A DNA stretch of 64,000 bases, from contig OX595996.1 of assembly GCA_951394045.1 (NCBI GenBank), positions 682,001 to 746,000 of the forward strand, given 5' to 3'. This DNA is from Nitzschia sp. DOCU1 (Eukaryota; Bacillariophyta; Bacillariophyceae; Bacillariales; Bacillariaceae). The notes beneath the pieces were generated by a model that saw nothing but the letters and a program-made list of their open reading frames with translations, was not told where the DNA came from and did no database searches. This document shows, in pieces, positions 18,619-29,385 of this stretch (its first letter is position 1; every line of letters starts with the position of its first letter). A program made the translations under genes and the position numbers.

Positions 18619-21600
18619 CTAGAGCGACTTCTGTTTGTCCTTCTTTCCCGCGCCAAATTTGCACACCCGCACATTCCCATAGCTGTCCAAAACGTTTAGC
18701 CAGTCTTCTTGGCGGGGATCCAAACGATCATTCTGAGACTTCACTTCCACAAGCATACACTCCACTCGAATCTTCCTACCATCGTGTCGCAGTAGCAACT
18801 TGTCAGGTAGCTTCAGAGCGGGCTTTGCCTTCTCTTCTCCAGAACGACGACTAGTGGTTCGGTTGCTCGAAAGACGCCCTCCCCATGTATTGCGGCGTCC
18901 CGAGTCGCCGACTTTGCTGCATCCCAGAAACTCCTCGTCTTGATCTTCAAACATGCGGGCAATGCTGTTTGCCTCTTTCTCCGCCAACTGCTCTGGGCTA
19001 AATCCCTCACCGATCCAAGCGCCCAAGTCAACCAAAGATTCTTCGTTGTGAGTCTCATCGCGCTCAAAGACTGCCCGCATCAACGTTAGATCCGGCAAAC
19101 CGCCGCTGTAATGCCGGTAATCAAAAAAGAGACACCGGCAAAGAGCTGCCAACATTTTCCCACCCAAGCCGGCAGCTAGCCCTGACAAAGTACGGGCCTG
19201 CTGGATGTCACGTTCGATCATCGGATCAGTCTGCTTGTTTTCAGTGGCATACTGAAAACGCGACGCTATTGATCGATAGACCAGCTCTGCCACTTGCACC
19301 GGGCCCAGCTGCTCGAGCCGCGCCAGAAACTTGTTGATCACGGCACGGCGGCGTTCGTAGAACCCCATTCGATTTTGGCCATGGCAGCCACTTTGTTCTG
19401 CACCCACGTGCAAATCAAACGGTGCTCCTTGGTATGGTGTTAGGTGAATAGTTGCGTTCTGAGCTAGCGTCAGATCAAGTTGATGCTGAAGACATCCCCA
19501 GTCCGTACCAAATATGGCAGTTGACGACAGGATGCGAAAGAGTGCTCGGAGCTTTCCTCCTTCGTCGTGCCAGCCAACCCACCCTCCACGAAGCGGAGAC
19601 ACGTCGTGCTTGTCGAGCTGTACTGGGAGCCGGCCGGTGCTGTAGTACTCTAGCGCCAATTCTTCGACGTTCAAGGAACCAAAATTGGTCGAGGACAATT
19701 CCTTCTCTTCCATGCCAACAAAGCTGCATCGGCCACCTACAGCGTTCCGATCCGTCGCCATGGCATTAGCAACTGCGTAGTCCGTAGTTGGACTCCAATC
19801 ACTATACTTCTTAGAAATCTTCCCGTTTTTGGTTGACGAATCCACGTTTGGAGTTACCATGGAGGGAGAGCAAGCCAGCCGATGTCCCAAATGATTGATT
19901 TCGTACACATCCAAGCCAAAAAGCGTATCAGAAAGAGGCTGTTTCAATCGCCTTGCTAGCGTACGAGCAGCGCAGAAGGTAATCTGGCCGGTAGACACGC
20001 ACGATTTTATTAGTTCGTCGCAAAGTTTGGCAGTAATGTCATTGGCAGTAGGAACAACGCTCTGGGTAGGTAAGTTTTCATCCCCTGTTCGCTTGCGCTT
20101 CTTCTTGCCCTCCCTCGGAGCCTTTTCTTTGGCAATGTTTTCCTTTTGTTGCTGCCGGAGAATGTGCATGTAGTCAATTACCAAGCGCTCGAAAGCCTTG
20201 CCGCGAGCACGTCGAGATAGGTACGCTTGGGCAAGAAACGTTTTATCAGCGGTGGGCGCCACCAGTGTCTTTGGGATGGTAAGAAACGTTGGGTGGCGAG
20301 GTGGTGGGTTTCCAAACAAGAGAATCTCCAAAGAATACGTAGCTAATTGATAGTAGCCGCGTCGCTCGAAATTGGGAATAATGTCCCACAGCAGATAGGC
20401 AATGCATCCCTCCCACCACAAATGGCGAAGCCAAGGCCGAGTCACAATACGATCAACGTCGTCAACTGATGCCGTTCGGTGACGCAGGGCAAGGATATTT
20501 CCAGCAAGGATTCCGATCACACCTAGTACCCTTTCACAGTCGCTCTTGAGCTGATCGGTCGGAAGGGCCTTGTTGGAGTCGAATCCAAGCAAAGTTTCAA
20601 CATCTTTTTCGACAGCTTCCTTGGTCTCCAAGACCGCTGCCGGCCCAATCTTTATACCCAAAGCGAAACGCTCAAGAATTTTCTGTCTTCCGGAAAGCGT
20701 CAACACGTGCAAAAAGTCGACTGACGACCGGATATCCCGCTGGTGATCCTCGCAGGTGTCCACATTCATGCAATCGCCGTCGTTACCAAATTCCTCAACT
20801 GGCGATGCATAATCCATCTCTTCCTGGTTTCCACGAAGCGTTTCCTCGTCCTCGGCTACTCTTGCACGCTTTCGTTCGTTGTAAAGTGACAACTCGTTGG
20901 CCTCAAGAAGATAGTCGACTACGGAACGTATTGTCACGCTCAGCTCCCACAATTCAAAGGCGGAAACGCTGGAAAACACTTGAGTTAGGGCAAGTTCTTT
21001 TTCTGACATGGTGTCAACAATCGAAGATTCATTGTTGTTCAAAAAGAGTGGCACATGGGCGCGTTGAAAGGGACATGAGATCAACTTGAAACGATAATCC
21101 CGGCCCGGGTACACCGTATGATGCCAACTCTGCGCTCCGGGAGGAGCTACCATATTGGTTGGTGGTAGCAGTGTTGTTGAGTGATCTTCAGTAGTTGCTG
21201 CTGCTTTGCGGGTAGTGAGGCCTTCGTCCTGACTGGGAAGGCTCTTCCAGGCGTTGGTTCCAGTGTCGCCCCGCATTTCGCCCGGCCCCGATGTAGCGCA
21301 CAGGTATAAGCGGCAACACCGCCGCAAACTTTTTAACGGGGCCTCTCTCAACCGAAGGCAAGTGAGCGATATTCCTCCTGCAGGCGATGGTTTACCCAAA
21401 TAATCTTTGAGCAGTTGTCGCAACACTTGCTGTACAGGAGTGGTGACGGAACGTAACAGCGGCAGTGGAATATAGTCTTTTTGGCCGGCTCGAAGGACTA
21501 GACTGGTTGCCCAGCTAGCGATCAGCGCGTTGTCTGCATGTTTGGCTACCGGCAAAAGAACTTGGTCTGTTGAATTGGCGGCAGCGGCAGCTTGCGCCAA

Positions 21601-23448
21601 GATGGATTGTTGTTGACACATCTGTTTCCAAATCAGATTCTCAGCAGGCGTGGTATTTGGTTTGTTGTTTGTCCAAGACGAGCTGTTATTTCCACTCGAT
21701 GATGATGACTGCCGTTGCTGTGATTGCCTATTACTTTGCTTGTTGTTTCGAGCCCCGCCTAACTTGGCCAAAACTGCTCGTTGTTCCTCTTGTCGCAAAA
21801 GACCATACTTCTGGATTTGTCCAATAGTCATGCCGCATTCTTGTTCGTCTCGAAAGGACCGGATAAGACCCATTTCAAAGAGCCGTTGGATATCCTGCAA
21901 TAAAGTCGCTACCGCCTCGAGCTGACAATTGACAAAGTCTTGGTCAATGTAGGTGTCAATAGCCTTGTTGTTGTTGTTCTTTTGACCCTTGTTCTTTTTG
22001 CGGGACGGCGATGCCGCCTTGACGCTCACGGGGAGAAAGAATTTGGACGGACTGGCAGGTTTGACGGGAGAAGGAGGTTTGGTAGGCTCATGACCATCCG
22101 TGGCTGTTTCCTCCGGTTCGTCAGGCTGAGGGCGCCTGGGAATGTAATATTTGAAGAGATCATCCACGCGAAACCAGGGTCCTTTACGAGTGTACAACCT
22201 TGCGTACAAGTTGAGGCATCGGTCATAGGCTTCTTCGTCGTCGTCCAAAGTGGCGTCCGTAGTACCAGTAGAAGGCGACGGCGTTTCCGTTTGGGGATTC
22301 GACGTTTCTGTGGTCACTTTATTCACGTTACCAGCTTGATGTGAACTACTCGACGACATTGCCTCTAAAGAAACGTCGACAGTGACTTCTTCTTCCTCAC
22401 CTGATACATCTGGTATATCGCAAAGGAGACAGGTACACTTGAATGTGGGAGGCGGCGGACGAGGTACGTGTAGATAACGACGAGCCAAGGCATGGACCGC
22501 ACTCAAATCATCCCCCCGCTCCCATGCCAAGAGACGTTCTTGGCGAGTCCCACCCACTCGCCATCGGACATCCCACAAAATGGAATAGCAAATTTCGGCG
22601 AGAGATTGCAAATAGGCAGAGCTTCGCGAGGAAAACGTCGGGCGAGAGGAGGCAGCCGTATCAGTAATTGTCGCTGTGGTAGAACTGCCATCGGTAGTAA
22701 AAGAAACAGTAGCTTCGGGGCCTTTTCCTGTTTGTCTTGACATTGTATTCGTCTCTGCTGGTGTTTCTAATGCGCTACTGGACGGCGCACCAGCGGACGA
22801 ATCGTTACCTGGAACCCTTGACTCCTTCCATGATGATGGATTGCTCTCTGCCCACAGAATCCTACTCAATGCAACATGCTCATCGGTCTGAACATCACTC
22901 CTTGTAGAATCGTTTGAGGCATCGCGTGTGCCCGGTGTAGGTGTTGTTGTCACGCTATAATCTCGAGCAGCAGTGGAAGGGATTGGCGCAGGATCACCGG
23001 GAGTAATCGCCCGGCGAACCGTCGGCTTGGCAGGGGACGGTGGTAGAATTGTCAACAGGACTTGCACTTCGTCGTCGTCATCATCATCATGATTGCTTTG
23101 TTTCTGTTCATTACTGTTGCTAATAGCAGCGGGGGGTTGTACTTTGGCACTGTCGTCGCCGTTGGTGGTGGTGGCAAGTTTCAACGCTCGCTTTGTCGCG
23201 GGCGAGGAGCTAGCCAGTAGTCCAGAACTTATTGACAAGCCTCGTTTCCGCCGACGAGAGACTCGATGAGATTCCACAAATTCACGTTCTCCTGTATTCT
23301 TCCATTCGATCAGGTGCATCTGATCGTATTCTTCAATCAATAGAGCCGGTTCTTGACATTGGCTATTATCGGACAGAACCCAAATCAGCGGATAGGATGA
23401 ATCATCATTGTTACCGCTACTTCCAGCTTGCTCCTCTTTTGAATCCAT
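18619..23448 (-). CDS. FAN1: Fanconi-associated nuclease 1 (FAN1) homologue
   Basis: A single open frame of 1,609 residues with its ATG at 23448. Family knowledge: FAN1 is a structure-specific nuclease that unhooks DNA interstrand crosslinks in the nucleus, with a C-terminal VRR_NUC domain. Seen: GGLPDLTLMR with D1453, then MLVEVKSQNDRL with E1568 and K1570, the D...ExK core, followed by RQEDWLNVL...VRVCKFG. Upstream, GTDWGCLQHQLDLTLAQN...TPYQGAPFDLHVG and FYERRRAVI match the conserved region before the nuclease. The gap between the catalytic Asp and Glu is 115 residues of low-complexity acidic and basic sequence, where typical FAN1 proteins have only about 15. The N-terminal third is long, disordered and Ser/Thr/Asn-rich, with no ubiquitin-binding zinc finger I can recognise. 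At 1,609 residues it is much longer than animal FAN1 (about 1,000). Confidence 0.85.
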   Translation of the reverse strand: MDSKEEQAGSSGNNDDSSYPLIWVLSDNSQCQEPALLIEEYDQMHLIEWKNTGEREFVESHRVSRRRKRGLSISSGLLASSSPATKRALKLATTTNGDDSAKVQPPAAISNSNEQKQSNHDDDDDDEVQVLLTILPPSPAKPTVRRAITPGDPAPIPSTAARDYSVTTTPTPGTRDASNDSTRSDVQTDEHVALSRILWAESNPSSWKESRVPGNDSSAGAPSSSALETPAETNTMSRQTGKGPEATVSFTTDGSSTTATITDTAASSRPTFSSRSSAYLQSLAEICYSILWDVRWRVGGTRQERLLAWERGDDLSAVHALARRYLHVPRPPPPTFKCTCLLCDIPDVSGEEEEVTVDVSLEAMSSSSSHQAGNVNKVTTETSNPQTETPSPSTGTTDATLDDDEEAYDRCLNLYARLYTRKGPWFRVDDLFKYYIPRRPQPDEPEETATDGHEPTKPPSPVKPASPSKFFLPVSVKAASPSRKKNKGQKNNNNKAIDTYIDQDFVNCQLEAVATLLQDIQRLFEMGLIRSFRDEQECGMTIGQIQKYGLLRQEEQRAVLAKLGGARNNKQSNRQSQQRQSSSSSGNNSSSWTNNKPNTTPAENLIWKQMCQQQSILAQAAAAANSTDQVLLPVAKHADNALIASWATSLVLRAGQKDYIPLPLLRSVTTPVQQVLRQLLKDYLGKPSPAGGISLTCLRLREAPLKSLRRCCRLYLCATSGPGEMRGDTGTNAWKSLPSQDEGLTTRKAAATTEDHSTTLLPPTNMVAPPGAQSWHHTVYPGRDYRFKLISCPFQRAHVPLFLNNNESSIVDTMSEKELALTQVFSSVSAFELWELSVTIRSVVDYLLEANELSLYNERKRARVAEDEETLRGNQEEMDYASPVEEFGNDGDCMNVDTCEDHQRDIRSSVDFLHVLTLSGRQKILERFALGIKIGPAAVLETKEAVEKDVETLLGFDSNKALPTDQLKSDCERVLGVIGILAGNILALRHRTASVDDVDRIVTRPWLRHLWWEGCIAYLLWDIIPNFERRGYYQLATYSLEILLFGNPPPRHPTFLTIPKTLVAPTADKTFLAQAYLSRRARGKAFERLVIDYMHILRQQQKENIAKEKAPREGKKKRKRTGDENLPTQSVVPTANDITAKLCDELIKSCVSTGQITFCAARTLARRLKQPLSDTLFGLDVYEINHLGHRLACSPSMVTPNVDSSTKNGKISKKYSDWSPTTDYAVANAMATDRNAVGGRCSFVGMEEKELSSTNFGSLNVEELALEYYSTGRLPVQLDKHDVSPLRGGWVGWHDEGGKLRALFRILSSTAIFGTDWGCLQHQLDLTLAQNATIHLTPYQGAPFDLHVGAEQSGCHGQNRMGFYERRRAVINKFLARLEQLGPVQVAELVYRSIASRFQYATENKQTDPMIERDIQQARTLSGLAAGLGGKMLAALCRCLFFDYRHYSGGLPDLTLMRAVFERDETHNEESLVDLGAWIGEGFSPEQLAEKEANSIARMFEDQDEEFLGCSKVGDSGRRNTWGGRLSSNRTTSRRSGEEKAKPALKLPDKLLLRHDGRKIRVECMLVEVKSQNDRLDPRQEDWLNVLDSYGNVRVCKFGAGKKDKQKSL

Positions 23449-23922
23449 ATTTTTGCCTTTTAAAGTCTCTTTACATTAACATTATGGGACAATGAGATCA
23501 GCATTTCCTTTCGTAGGGACAAGATAGTGGCCTGAACATCACACATCTGCGATGGGTAGAAAATGGCATTTACTATCTACGGATTTTGGTGCAAGACGTC
23601 TTCCTTCCCGCCCGACACCGGTACTTGCCAGCGCGCGAGACGGGCCGACAATGGCGGGCGGGCCGCCGCGCGGCTTCGACTCCTTTGTCCGAAAGGTTCG
23701 ATGCCTATTGTGTCCGGCAATGCCCGATTCCGATTTTCAAATCCTCGAGCGCATATCTTTGTGCTTTCGACGGACGCGACCATGATACACACAAAAAAGA
23801 AGGGAGAGAAAGATAAAGCGACCTTGTGCTGTCGTCCAGTCAAAGAAAAGCATCCGAATCATTATCCGTGTCAGCAGAATTGTAGCAGTATCAAACGCTA
23901 GTCTCTCGAGCAAGGAATCATC
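23449..23922. other. Divergent spacer between FAN1 and the lipase gene
   Basis: 474 bp that should contain the promoters of two divergent genes. No additional gene or repeat is supported. Confidence 0.5.
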
Positions 23923-25829
23923 ATGATGGCCCGCCGTTCTTTAGTGCAGCGCGCCCAAGTCACTGTTCGTCGCACTTGGAATGACAAGAATGTGGCAGAC
24001 TATCATCGAATCCGTACTACAGCAATGATGATATCGTCGCCCCTGTTGGCTGCTGGTATGTTGCACTTTTCCAATACGACACGAAATAGCACTACCAGGA
24101 ATGACGCCGCCAAAGATCCCAACAAGGACGACGAGTCGTCGTCATGGCCTCGCCGCCTACCAGCCTTTGATGTGACCAAACAGTGGAAGACGGCCAAGGA
24201 ATATCTGGAACAAAATAATATTTTTACCAGTCAAGAAACCAAGGATCACACAATTGCCACGATGAAAGATAGAAAAGATGACTCCAAGCCTGGTGGATTG
24301 TGGGGCATGTTGGGTGGAATTCTGCCGGGAGCCAAAGGCAAGAATTCAGATGATAATAAGAAGGAACAACATGCCAAAGAATCCCAAGAAAAGGAACGGA
24401 ATCTCAAAGATATGCAATCTAGTTTGATGGGAGTATTGATGGGTCGAAAACCAAATCAAAAGACGGTAGAAGATTTGATATCCAAAGCTCGGAGTTCGAG
24501 CGAACAGGGCGATGTGTCAGATTCGGTCAGTCTGGAAGAACTCATGTCCATACTTCGAATGGTGGGAGAAGAATTTAGACAAACCATTGATAAGCATTTT
24601 GAAGGCAAAGAGCTACCGACAATTCTACCTACCAACTTGTATTACTTTTTGGAGTATGAGGACGAACGAAAGAACTTTTCCTGGAGGCGAAGAAAACATC
24701 GATTCTGTCGGGGAATCAATATTGACTATGTCGACGAGCTCAACTCGTACATGCACATTGCTGAGATTGGATATATCAATGATATGGAGAAGATTCAAAA
24801 GGAACTATCGGAAACATTTGGTTACGAGGTTATCTATTGCCAAATGGACAGCCTGCCAGGCCAACCGAGTCACTTTTTGGCCGTCAAGAAGGATCAGTCG
24901 CCATGGAGTTCGTCTTTGGACATGATGTTGTGCGTACGGGGCACCAAATCCATAACAGACGTGATTACCGACTTGCTAGCTGATGCAGTCGACTATCGAG
25001 GTGGTAAGGCCCATTCGGGAATTCTCAAGAGCGGAAGGTATCTCGCCGAAAAGCACATGACCACGTTCCAAGAGTTCTTGGAAGCTTCCGGAAAGAAGAA
25101 AATCAAGCTGACCTTGGTGGGCCATAGTTTGGGAGCCGGTGCCGCATCGATTGCAGGAATGGAATTACAAGATCGAGACGACTTTGACGTCCAAGTCATG
25201 GGCTTTGGTTGCCCAGCACTAGTTTCCAAGGAGCTTTCGGAATCCGCTCAGGATTACATTACCACGATTGTATCGGACAATGACTGTATTCCACGGATGA
25301 GCTTGGCCAGCATGATGAATGCATTGTTGGATATTGGTGAATACAACTGGATACCTAGAGCCCAACAAGATCTCGAGGATGTAGTGAATCAGGTACAGTC
25401 AGCCCTTCCAGCGTACATTTCGGACTCGGTCAAACAAAACATTTTGGATGTTTTGAGCTCCAAAGTCTTGTCTGTCATTGATATTCCGCCTCCGACACAA
25501 GAACGAATGAAACCTGTTCTGTTTCCACGTAAGTACTGCTCTGTAGTCCGCTGCAATCCATTGGTGTCATGATTCTTCGCCGCCTAACACACCAATTGCA
25601 TATGATTGTCCACTCATTTCATTCAGCTGGCAAATGCATTCACTTTTATCGCGACGGATATGGACTCTCCGGAGCCGTCGTCCCATGTACCTTTTTTGAT
25701 TCCCTGGATGTACACCGCCGAATGGTGGATGACCATCTGTTTGACACGGGGTATAGATTGGTCTTTTTGGACTTGATGCGCCAATATACCAAGGATCATT
25801 ACTTCCAGTTCGACATTCGAAAAAAATAG
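23923..25829 (+). CDS. Class 3 lipase (alpha/beta-hydrolase)
   Basis: Two exons: 23923-25528 and 25627-25829, giving 602 residues. The intron (98 nt) has donor GTAAGT and acceptor TTCAG. The lipase core contains LTLVGHSLGAGAASIAGMEL with nucleophile S402, FGCPALVSKEL, VSDNDCIPRMS with D454 as the likely acid, and MVDDHLFDTGYR with H572 from exon 2, which completes the triad and supports the splice. MLCVRGTKSITDVITDLLADAVDYRGGKAHSGI is the typical lid-proximal stretch. The family hydrolyses acyl esters of glycerolipids; DAGL-like and plant class 3 lipases share this layout. The first about 60 residues are basic (MMARRSLVQRAQVTVRRTW...) and may be an organelle presequence. Its stop lies 6 bases from the convergent dioxygenase stop. 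Confidence 0.85.
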
Positions 25830-25835
25830 AGCACG

Positions 25836-26990
25836 TTATATTTTCGGAATGGTCGACAAGGCTTCCAACTCTAATCGTTCATCGTCCTGTCGACTACTAG
25901 CCAGTCCCACGGATTCACGCCATTGTAGTCGCTTTTCATCCATCATGTCATAGTAGCGTTGGTGAAAGTCTCCTTCTTCCTTTGGGTTGTAGGTCAAAAA
26001 CACGGCTCGTCGGGGAAAGGGTGATCCATTTGCAGCCGAACGATGCGGGGCCCAGCCATTAAACACTGCAATCGTACCTCCTTTACACACAATTGGTTCA
26101 AAGTACAATGCATCGGCATCATTCGGCGAAATCGCTCCCGCTCGACCGCCGGCATCTGGATTGCCCTGCAGGTCTGGAGCAATGGTCTCTATGCAATGAT
26201 CCTCACACCACGGGCCCTTGCAAACACGAAGACATCCATTGGAAAGCGTCATGTCATCAATTGCAACCATGACAGTACAAAAGGTTTGGGGCCCTTGTGC
26301 GCCCATGGCAATGCGAAGTGAAGGTGTATCCAAATGAGGTGCAAATCCACTACCACCGGGCGGTTTAAGATTGAGTTTTTCCTTGTACAAGACCATTTCA
26401 ACACCCAAAGCTTTTGAGACTAGCTTTCGCAAATAGTTGTGACATAAATCGGACCATTTCTCATGAGCATCGACAAAGTGTTCGAGTCTCGTCAATGACT
26501 TTTTTGGCAGAATCGTTCCCTGCTTATAGACTTGAACTGTTTCATAGCTTCTATCGGCTTGCACGTGATTGCCTCCCCATACTAGTTCGTCTGTCAAACG
26601 ACGCATATATTCGGCAGGTATGGAGCATTCCGATGGAAAGACGCAGATGGATTCTGTTTCGTATTGAGTTTTGAGTTGATGCTGCTCGACCAGGCGAGAA
26701 AGCTCCTCGTCCGTCCAGTTGCGCAGTGGGGAGATATTCTGAGCATTCAAAGACGATCTACCACCATCATTTACATTCTCTGCTTCTTCTACTTCGTCCA
26801 CAACGGCGTCGAGTGATGGCAGACCCAGCATTTCCATCAGTGCCTCATCGGCACTGTCGACACCGTCGCTATCGTCGTGGTCGTCAATTTCTTTGGATTT
26901 CCTCATAACGTTGGATGGTGCATCGTTGACGGGACTATTCTCTGTAGCTGTCGAAGGATGGGAGTTATTCGTGAGGTTCGATGCTGTCAT
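25836..26990 (-). CDS. Phytanoyl-CoA dioxygenase (PhyH)-like 2-oxoglutarate/Fe(II) oxygenase
   Basis: I start at the ATG at 26990, giving 384 residues; the frame is open further upstream, but only with a GTG. The iron-binding triad is visible as FAPHLDTPS (H219, D221) and WAPHRSAANGSPFPRRAVFLTYNP (H316), with Arg about 327-328 for 2-oxoglutarate. LNLKPPGGSGFAPHLD and SNGCLRVCKGPW are typical of PhyH-like proteins. The N-terminal about 100 residues are acidic and disordered. Members oxidise small molecules; the substrate here cannot be told. The gene is head-to-head with the UEV gene (251 bases apart) and tail-to-tail with the lipase (6 bases). Confidence 0.83.
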   Translation of the reverse strand: MTASNLTNNSHPSTATENSPVNDAPSNVMRKSKEIDDHDDSDGVDSADEALMEMLGLPSLDAVVDEVEEAENVNDGGRSSLNAQNISPLRNWTDEELSRLVEQHQLKTQYETESICVFPSECSIPAEYMRRLTDELVWGGNHVQADRSYETVQVYKQGTILPKKSLTRLEHFVDAHEKWSDLCHNYLRKLVSKALGVEMVLYKEKLNLKPPGGSGFAPHLDTPSLRIAMGAQGPQTFCTVMVAIDDMTLSNGCLRVCKGPWCEDHCIETIAPDLQGNPDAGGRAGAISPNDADALYFEPIVCKGGTIAVFNGWAPHRSAANGSPFPRRAVFLTYNPKEEGDFHQRYYDMMDEKRLQWRESVGLASSRQDDERLELEALSTIPKI

Positions 26991-27241
26991 GGTTTCAGTG
27001 TTGAATGATCGGCACGACCATGCGACAATGTGATGAGAAAGAACACATCCAAAAACGAGAAGCAATTTTTCGTGGTTTTGGCGGCAACAATTGTCTGTGT
27101 GTCTGACCGCCACGAGCTCTGGTCCATGGAGCTCGCGCGGTCATCGCTTTCTCCCTCTCGCATGAAATCCTTGCCGTATTTTTCCATTGACAAGTTTTCA
27201 CGTTGCTATCGTTGTTACACCCTAGAAACCACATTTCCACC

Positions 27242-27878
27242 ATGCAAAAAACGCCAGCCGGAGAAACCGTCATTGTCCCTCGAAACTTTAAGCTTTTAGA
27301 AGAGCTAGAGAAATCCGAAAAGGGGCTGGGGGACATGGCCATTTCTTTTGGATTGGTCGACAGTGGCGACACCTTTTTGACCGAGTGGAATGGGGGAATT
27401 CTCGGTCCGGCCGCCGTAAGTTTTTGTATTGCAAGTCGGAATTTCCAGGTGGAAGGATTTTTAATTTTCGTATTGTATTTTGGGACCTGCACTTCAAACT
27501 ACAATCCATGATTTCTCACACGCCCATCTATCGTTTTCAATCTACTCTTCTTGGATGACTTTTCATATTTCGCCACTGGATTCTACTGTACACATTCCTC
27601 ACAATCCACAGACACAACATGATGGTCGATTTTATCAACTCCGAATTCACTGTCCAGAAAAGTATCCCGCCGTACCACCCGAAGTCCGATTTGTCTCGAA
27701 AATCAACATGAATTGCGTCGACTCGAGAACAGGTGTCGTCAAACCCGACAAGCTACCGGCCATGCGAAACTGGAACCGCAACATGGGAATTGAACAAGTC
27801 TTGCAATCGATTCGAATGGAAATGTGTAGTGATCAGAATCGGCGGTTGCGACAACCTGCGGAAGGTGCCATGTTTTAG
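27242..27878 (+). CDS. UEV1: Ubiquitin-conjugating E2 variant (MMS2/UEV1 type)
   Basis: Two exons: 27242-27415 and 27612-27878, giving 146 residues. The intron (196 nt) has GTAAG and CCACAG between codons. The protein aligns along its length with MMS2/UEV1: VPRNFKLLEELEKSEKG, ISFGLVDSGDTFLTEWNGGILGPAA joined to TQHDGRFYQLRIHCPEKYPAVPPEVRFVSKINMN, then NWNRNMGIEQVLQSIRMEM and LRQPAEGAMF. As in other UEVs, the HPN motif and catalytic Cys of active E2 enzymes are absent (KINMNCVDSRTGVV). Known role: with UBC13 it builds K63-linked ubiquitin chains in DNA damage tolerance and signalling. Length and splice agreement make the call firm. Confidence 0.9.
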
Positions 27879-28075
27879 AAAATGGATGATGTGACATGCT
27901 GCTGGCTGACTGAGGATGGTAGTACCGCCATACGAACATTATATTCTCTCCTCTATCAATATTCACATCAAGTATGGGAATTGAAAGGTGCTATGATGAT
28001 ATTCCATGGACCAGTTTAGCTTGCTGCTCGTCTATTCTAGAATTGCAAAACGACAACTACTATACTCAGATGTAT

Positions 28076-28999
28076 CTATTGTTCCATTGCAATCCCCTTG
28101 CGTTTCAGATAGCGTAGTCTCGCTGCAGCTACCTTTTGTTCTCTTCGCTCTCGAGCTGTCAATGGTTTTGCCATGGGTTTCTCCTCATCAATAGTAGTCT
28201 CCTTGGTTTCATCCTTGTCGCCGCCGGTGGCAGGTTCTGCCTCCGACCGTTCAAACCCTGCCAGGAACCCCATACCACCACCACCTTTAGGACGAAAGTC
28301 TTCATCAGATTCATTTCCTTTATCTTTCGAACTGTCAAGAACCTTTTGCTCTTCATCCTTCTTCTTAGCAGCAGTACCTCCCACAGCTACATTATGAGCA
28401 AAGTTTCCATAAAAGGACGCCATGGCGGCTCCCGCTGTCGTTTGTTTCGTGACATCTTTTGCGTCTTCTTCCTGTTGGCGAATTTCTTCTTCTGCCTCCC
28501 ATTGCTTTCGTTCTTCCAATTTTCGTCGATAGGCCTTGGTGATGAATTTTTCTTTACCGGCAAAGTCTTCCTGAGCATCCTCCAAGGCTTGTTCCTTGGC
28601 AATTTTGCGTTCCATCACGGCCTCTCGGTCCCGTTGACGTTTCTTGGCAGTCTCTAATAAATCCCCAATATAACGACTCTTCTTTTCTTCTTCTTGCTTT
28701 GGCTTTTCTTCTTCTTTGGGTCGAAAGGAATCATAGGCACCATCGTAATCAAAAATGTCACCTTCTGTCGAGTTGGCCAAGGCGGCTTGAGCACGTTTCC
28801 TTAACGCGGCCTGTTCCTTGGCAATTTGTTGATTCATTCGTTTTCGGGAATCACCGCCATTGTCGTCATCGTCATCGGACGAATCGTCGTCATCTCCCCC
28901 AAAGACATTTGTGGATTGTTTGCGATTATTCAGCCCAAAGCCAATCGGGGGTGCCGCCGCCTTCTTTTGTGTCTTTTTCGTATTCAATGAAATATTCAT
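28076..28999 (-). CDS. NSRP1: NSRP1/CCDC55-like nuclear speckle splicing regulator
   Basis: Start at the ATG at 28999, 307 residues; the frame upstream lacks an ATG. The N-terminus has GFGLNNRK...NVFGGDDDDSSDDDDD, then KRMNQQIAKEQAALRKRAQAAL, IFDYDGAYDSF, and SRYIGDLLETAKKRQRDREAVMERKIAKEQ...FAGKEKFITKAYRRKLEERKQWEAEE. This succession is the conserved domain (DUF2040) of NSRP1. The middle is a charged helix or coiled coil, and GGGMGFLAGFERSE lies near the C-terminus. Known role in animals: a nuclear speckle protein that affects splice-site choice. The protein is shorter than the human one because it lacks the long RS-rich tail. Confidence 0.85.
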   Translation of the reverse strand: MNISLNTKKTQKKAAAPPIGFGLNNRKQSTNVFGGDDDDSSDDDDDNGGDSRKRMNQQIAKEQAALRKRAQAALANSTEGDIFDYDGAYDSFRPKEEEKPKQEEEKKSRYIGDLLETAKKRQRDREAVMERKIAKEQALEDAQEDFAGKEKFITKAYRRKLEERKQWEAEEEIRQQEEDAKDVTKQTTAGAAMASFYGNFAHNVAVGGTAAKKKDEEQKVLDSSKDKGNESDEDFRPKGGGGMGFLAGFERSEAEPATGGDKDETKETTIDEEKPMAKPLTARERREQKVAAARLRYLKRKGIAMEQ

Positions 29000-29385
29000 G
29001 CTGCTTTGTGTGTCCTTCTTTCTACTTCCAGGCGAGGGCTTTGATATTGCGCAAAATGCCAATGGAGACTTTGTCGTTTGATTGTTGGAGGGGGTGATTG
29101 CTGCTCCCGCATCTCATCTCTCCTCTCCGTCGTCGACTTGCACAAACATACAACTTGGCTCGGAAACGATCGAAGAAGTCATTAATAGGTATTGGTATTT
29201 GTGGTATTTGTATGATCCTACCTAGGTAGATAAATGTCATGCGTACCAGGTTTTCATCTCGCCACTCTCTCCTCAAGATCCTTCTTTGGTCATTGATGTA
29301 GCAAGCCTCATTTCCATCTTCCAACGTTCAGACCCATCGCCTAACACATCCTATTGCGTCTTGTCGACCTTCAACATAGAATAGT
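29000..29385. other. Divergent spacer, no gene seen
   Basis: 386 bp between NSRP1 (minus) and the ankyrin-like gene (plus); presumably both promoters. No further feature supported. Confidence 0.45.
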
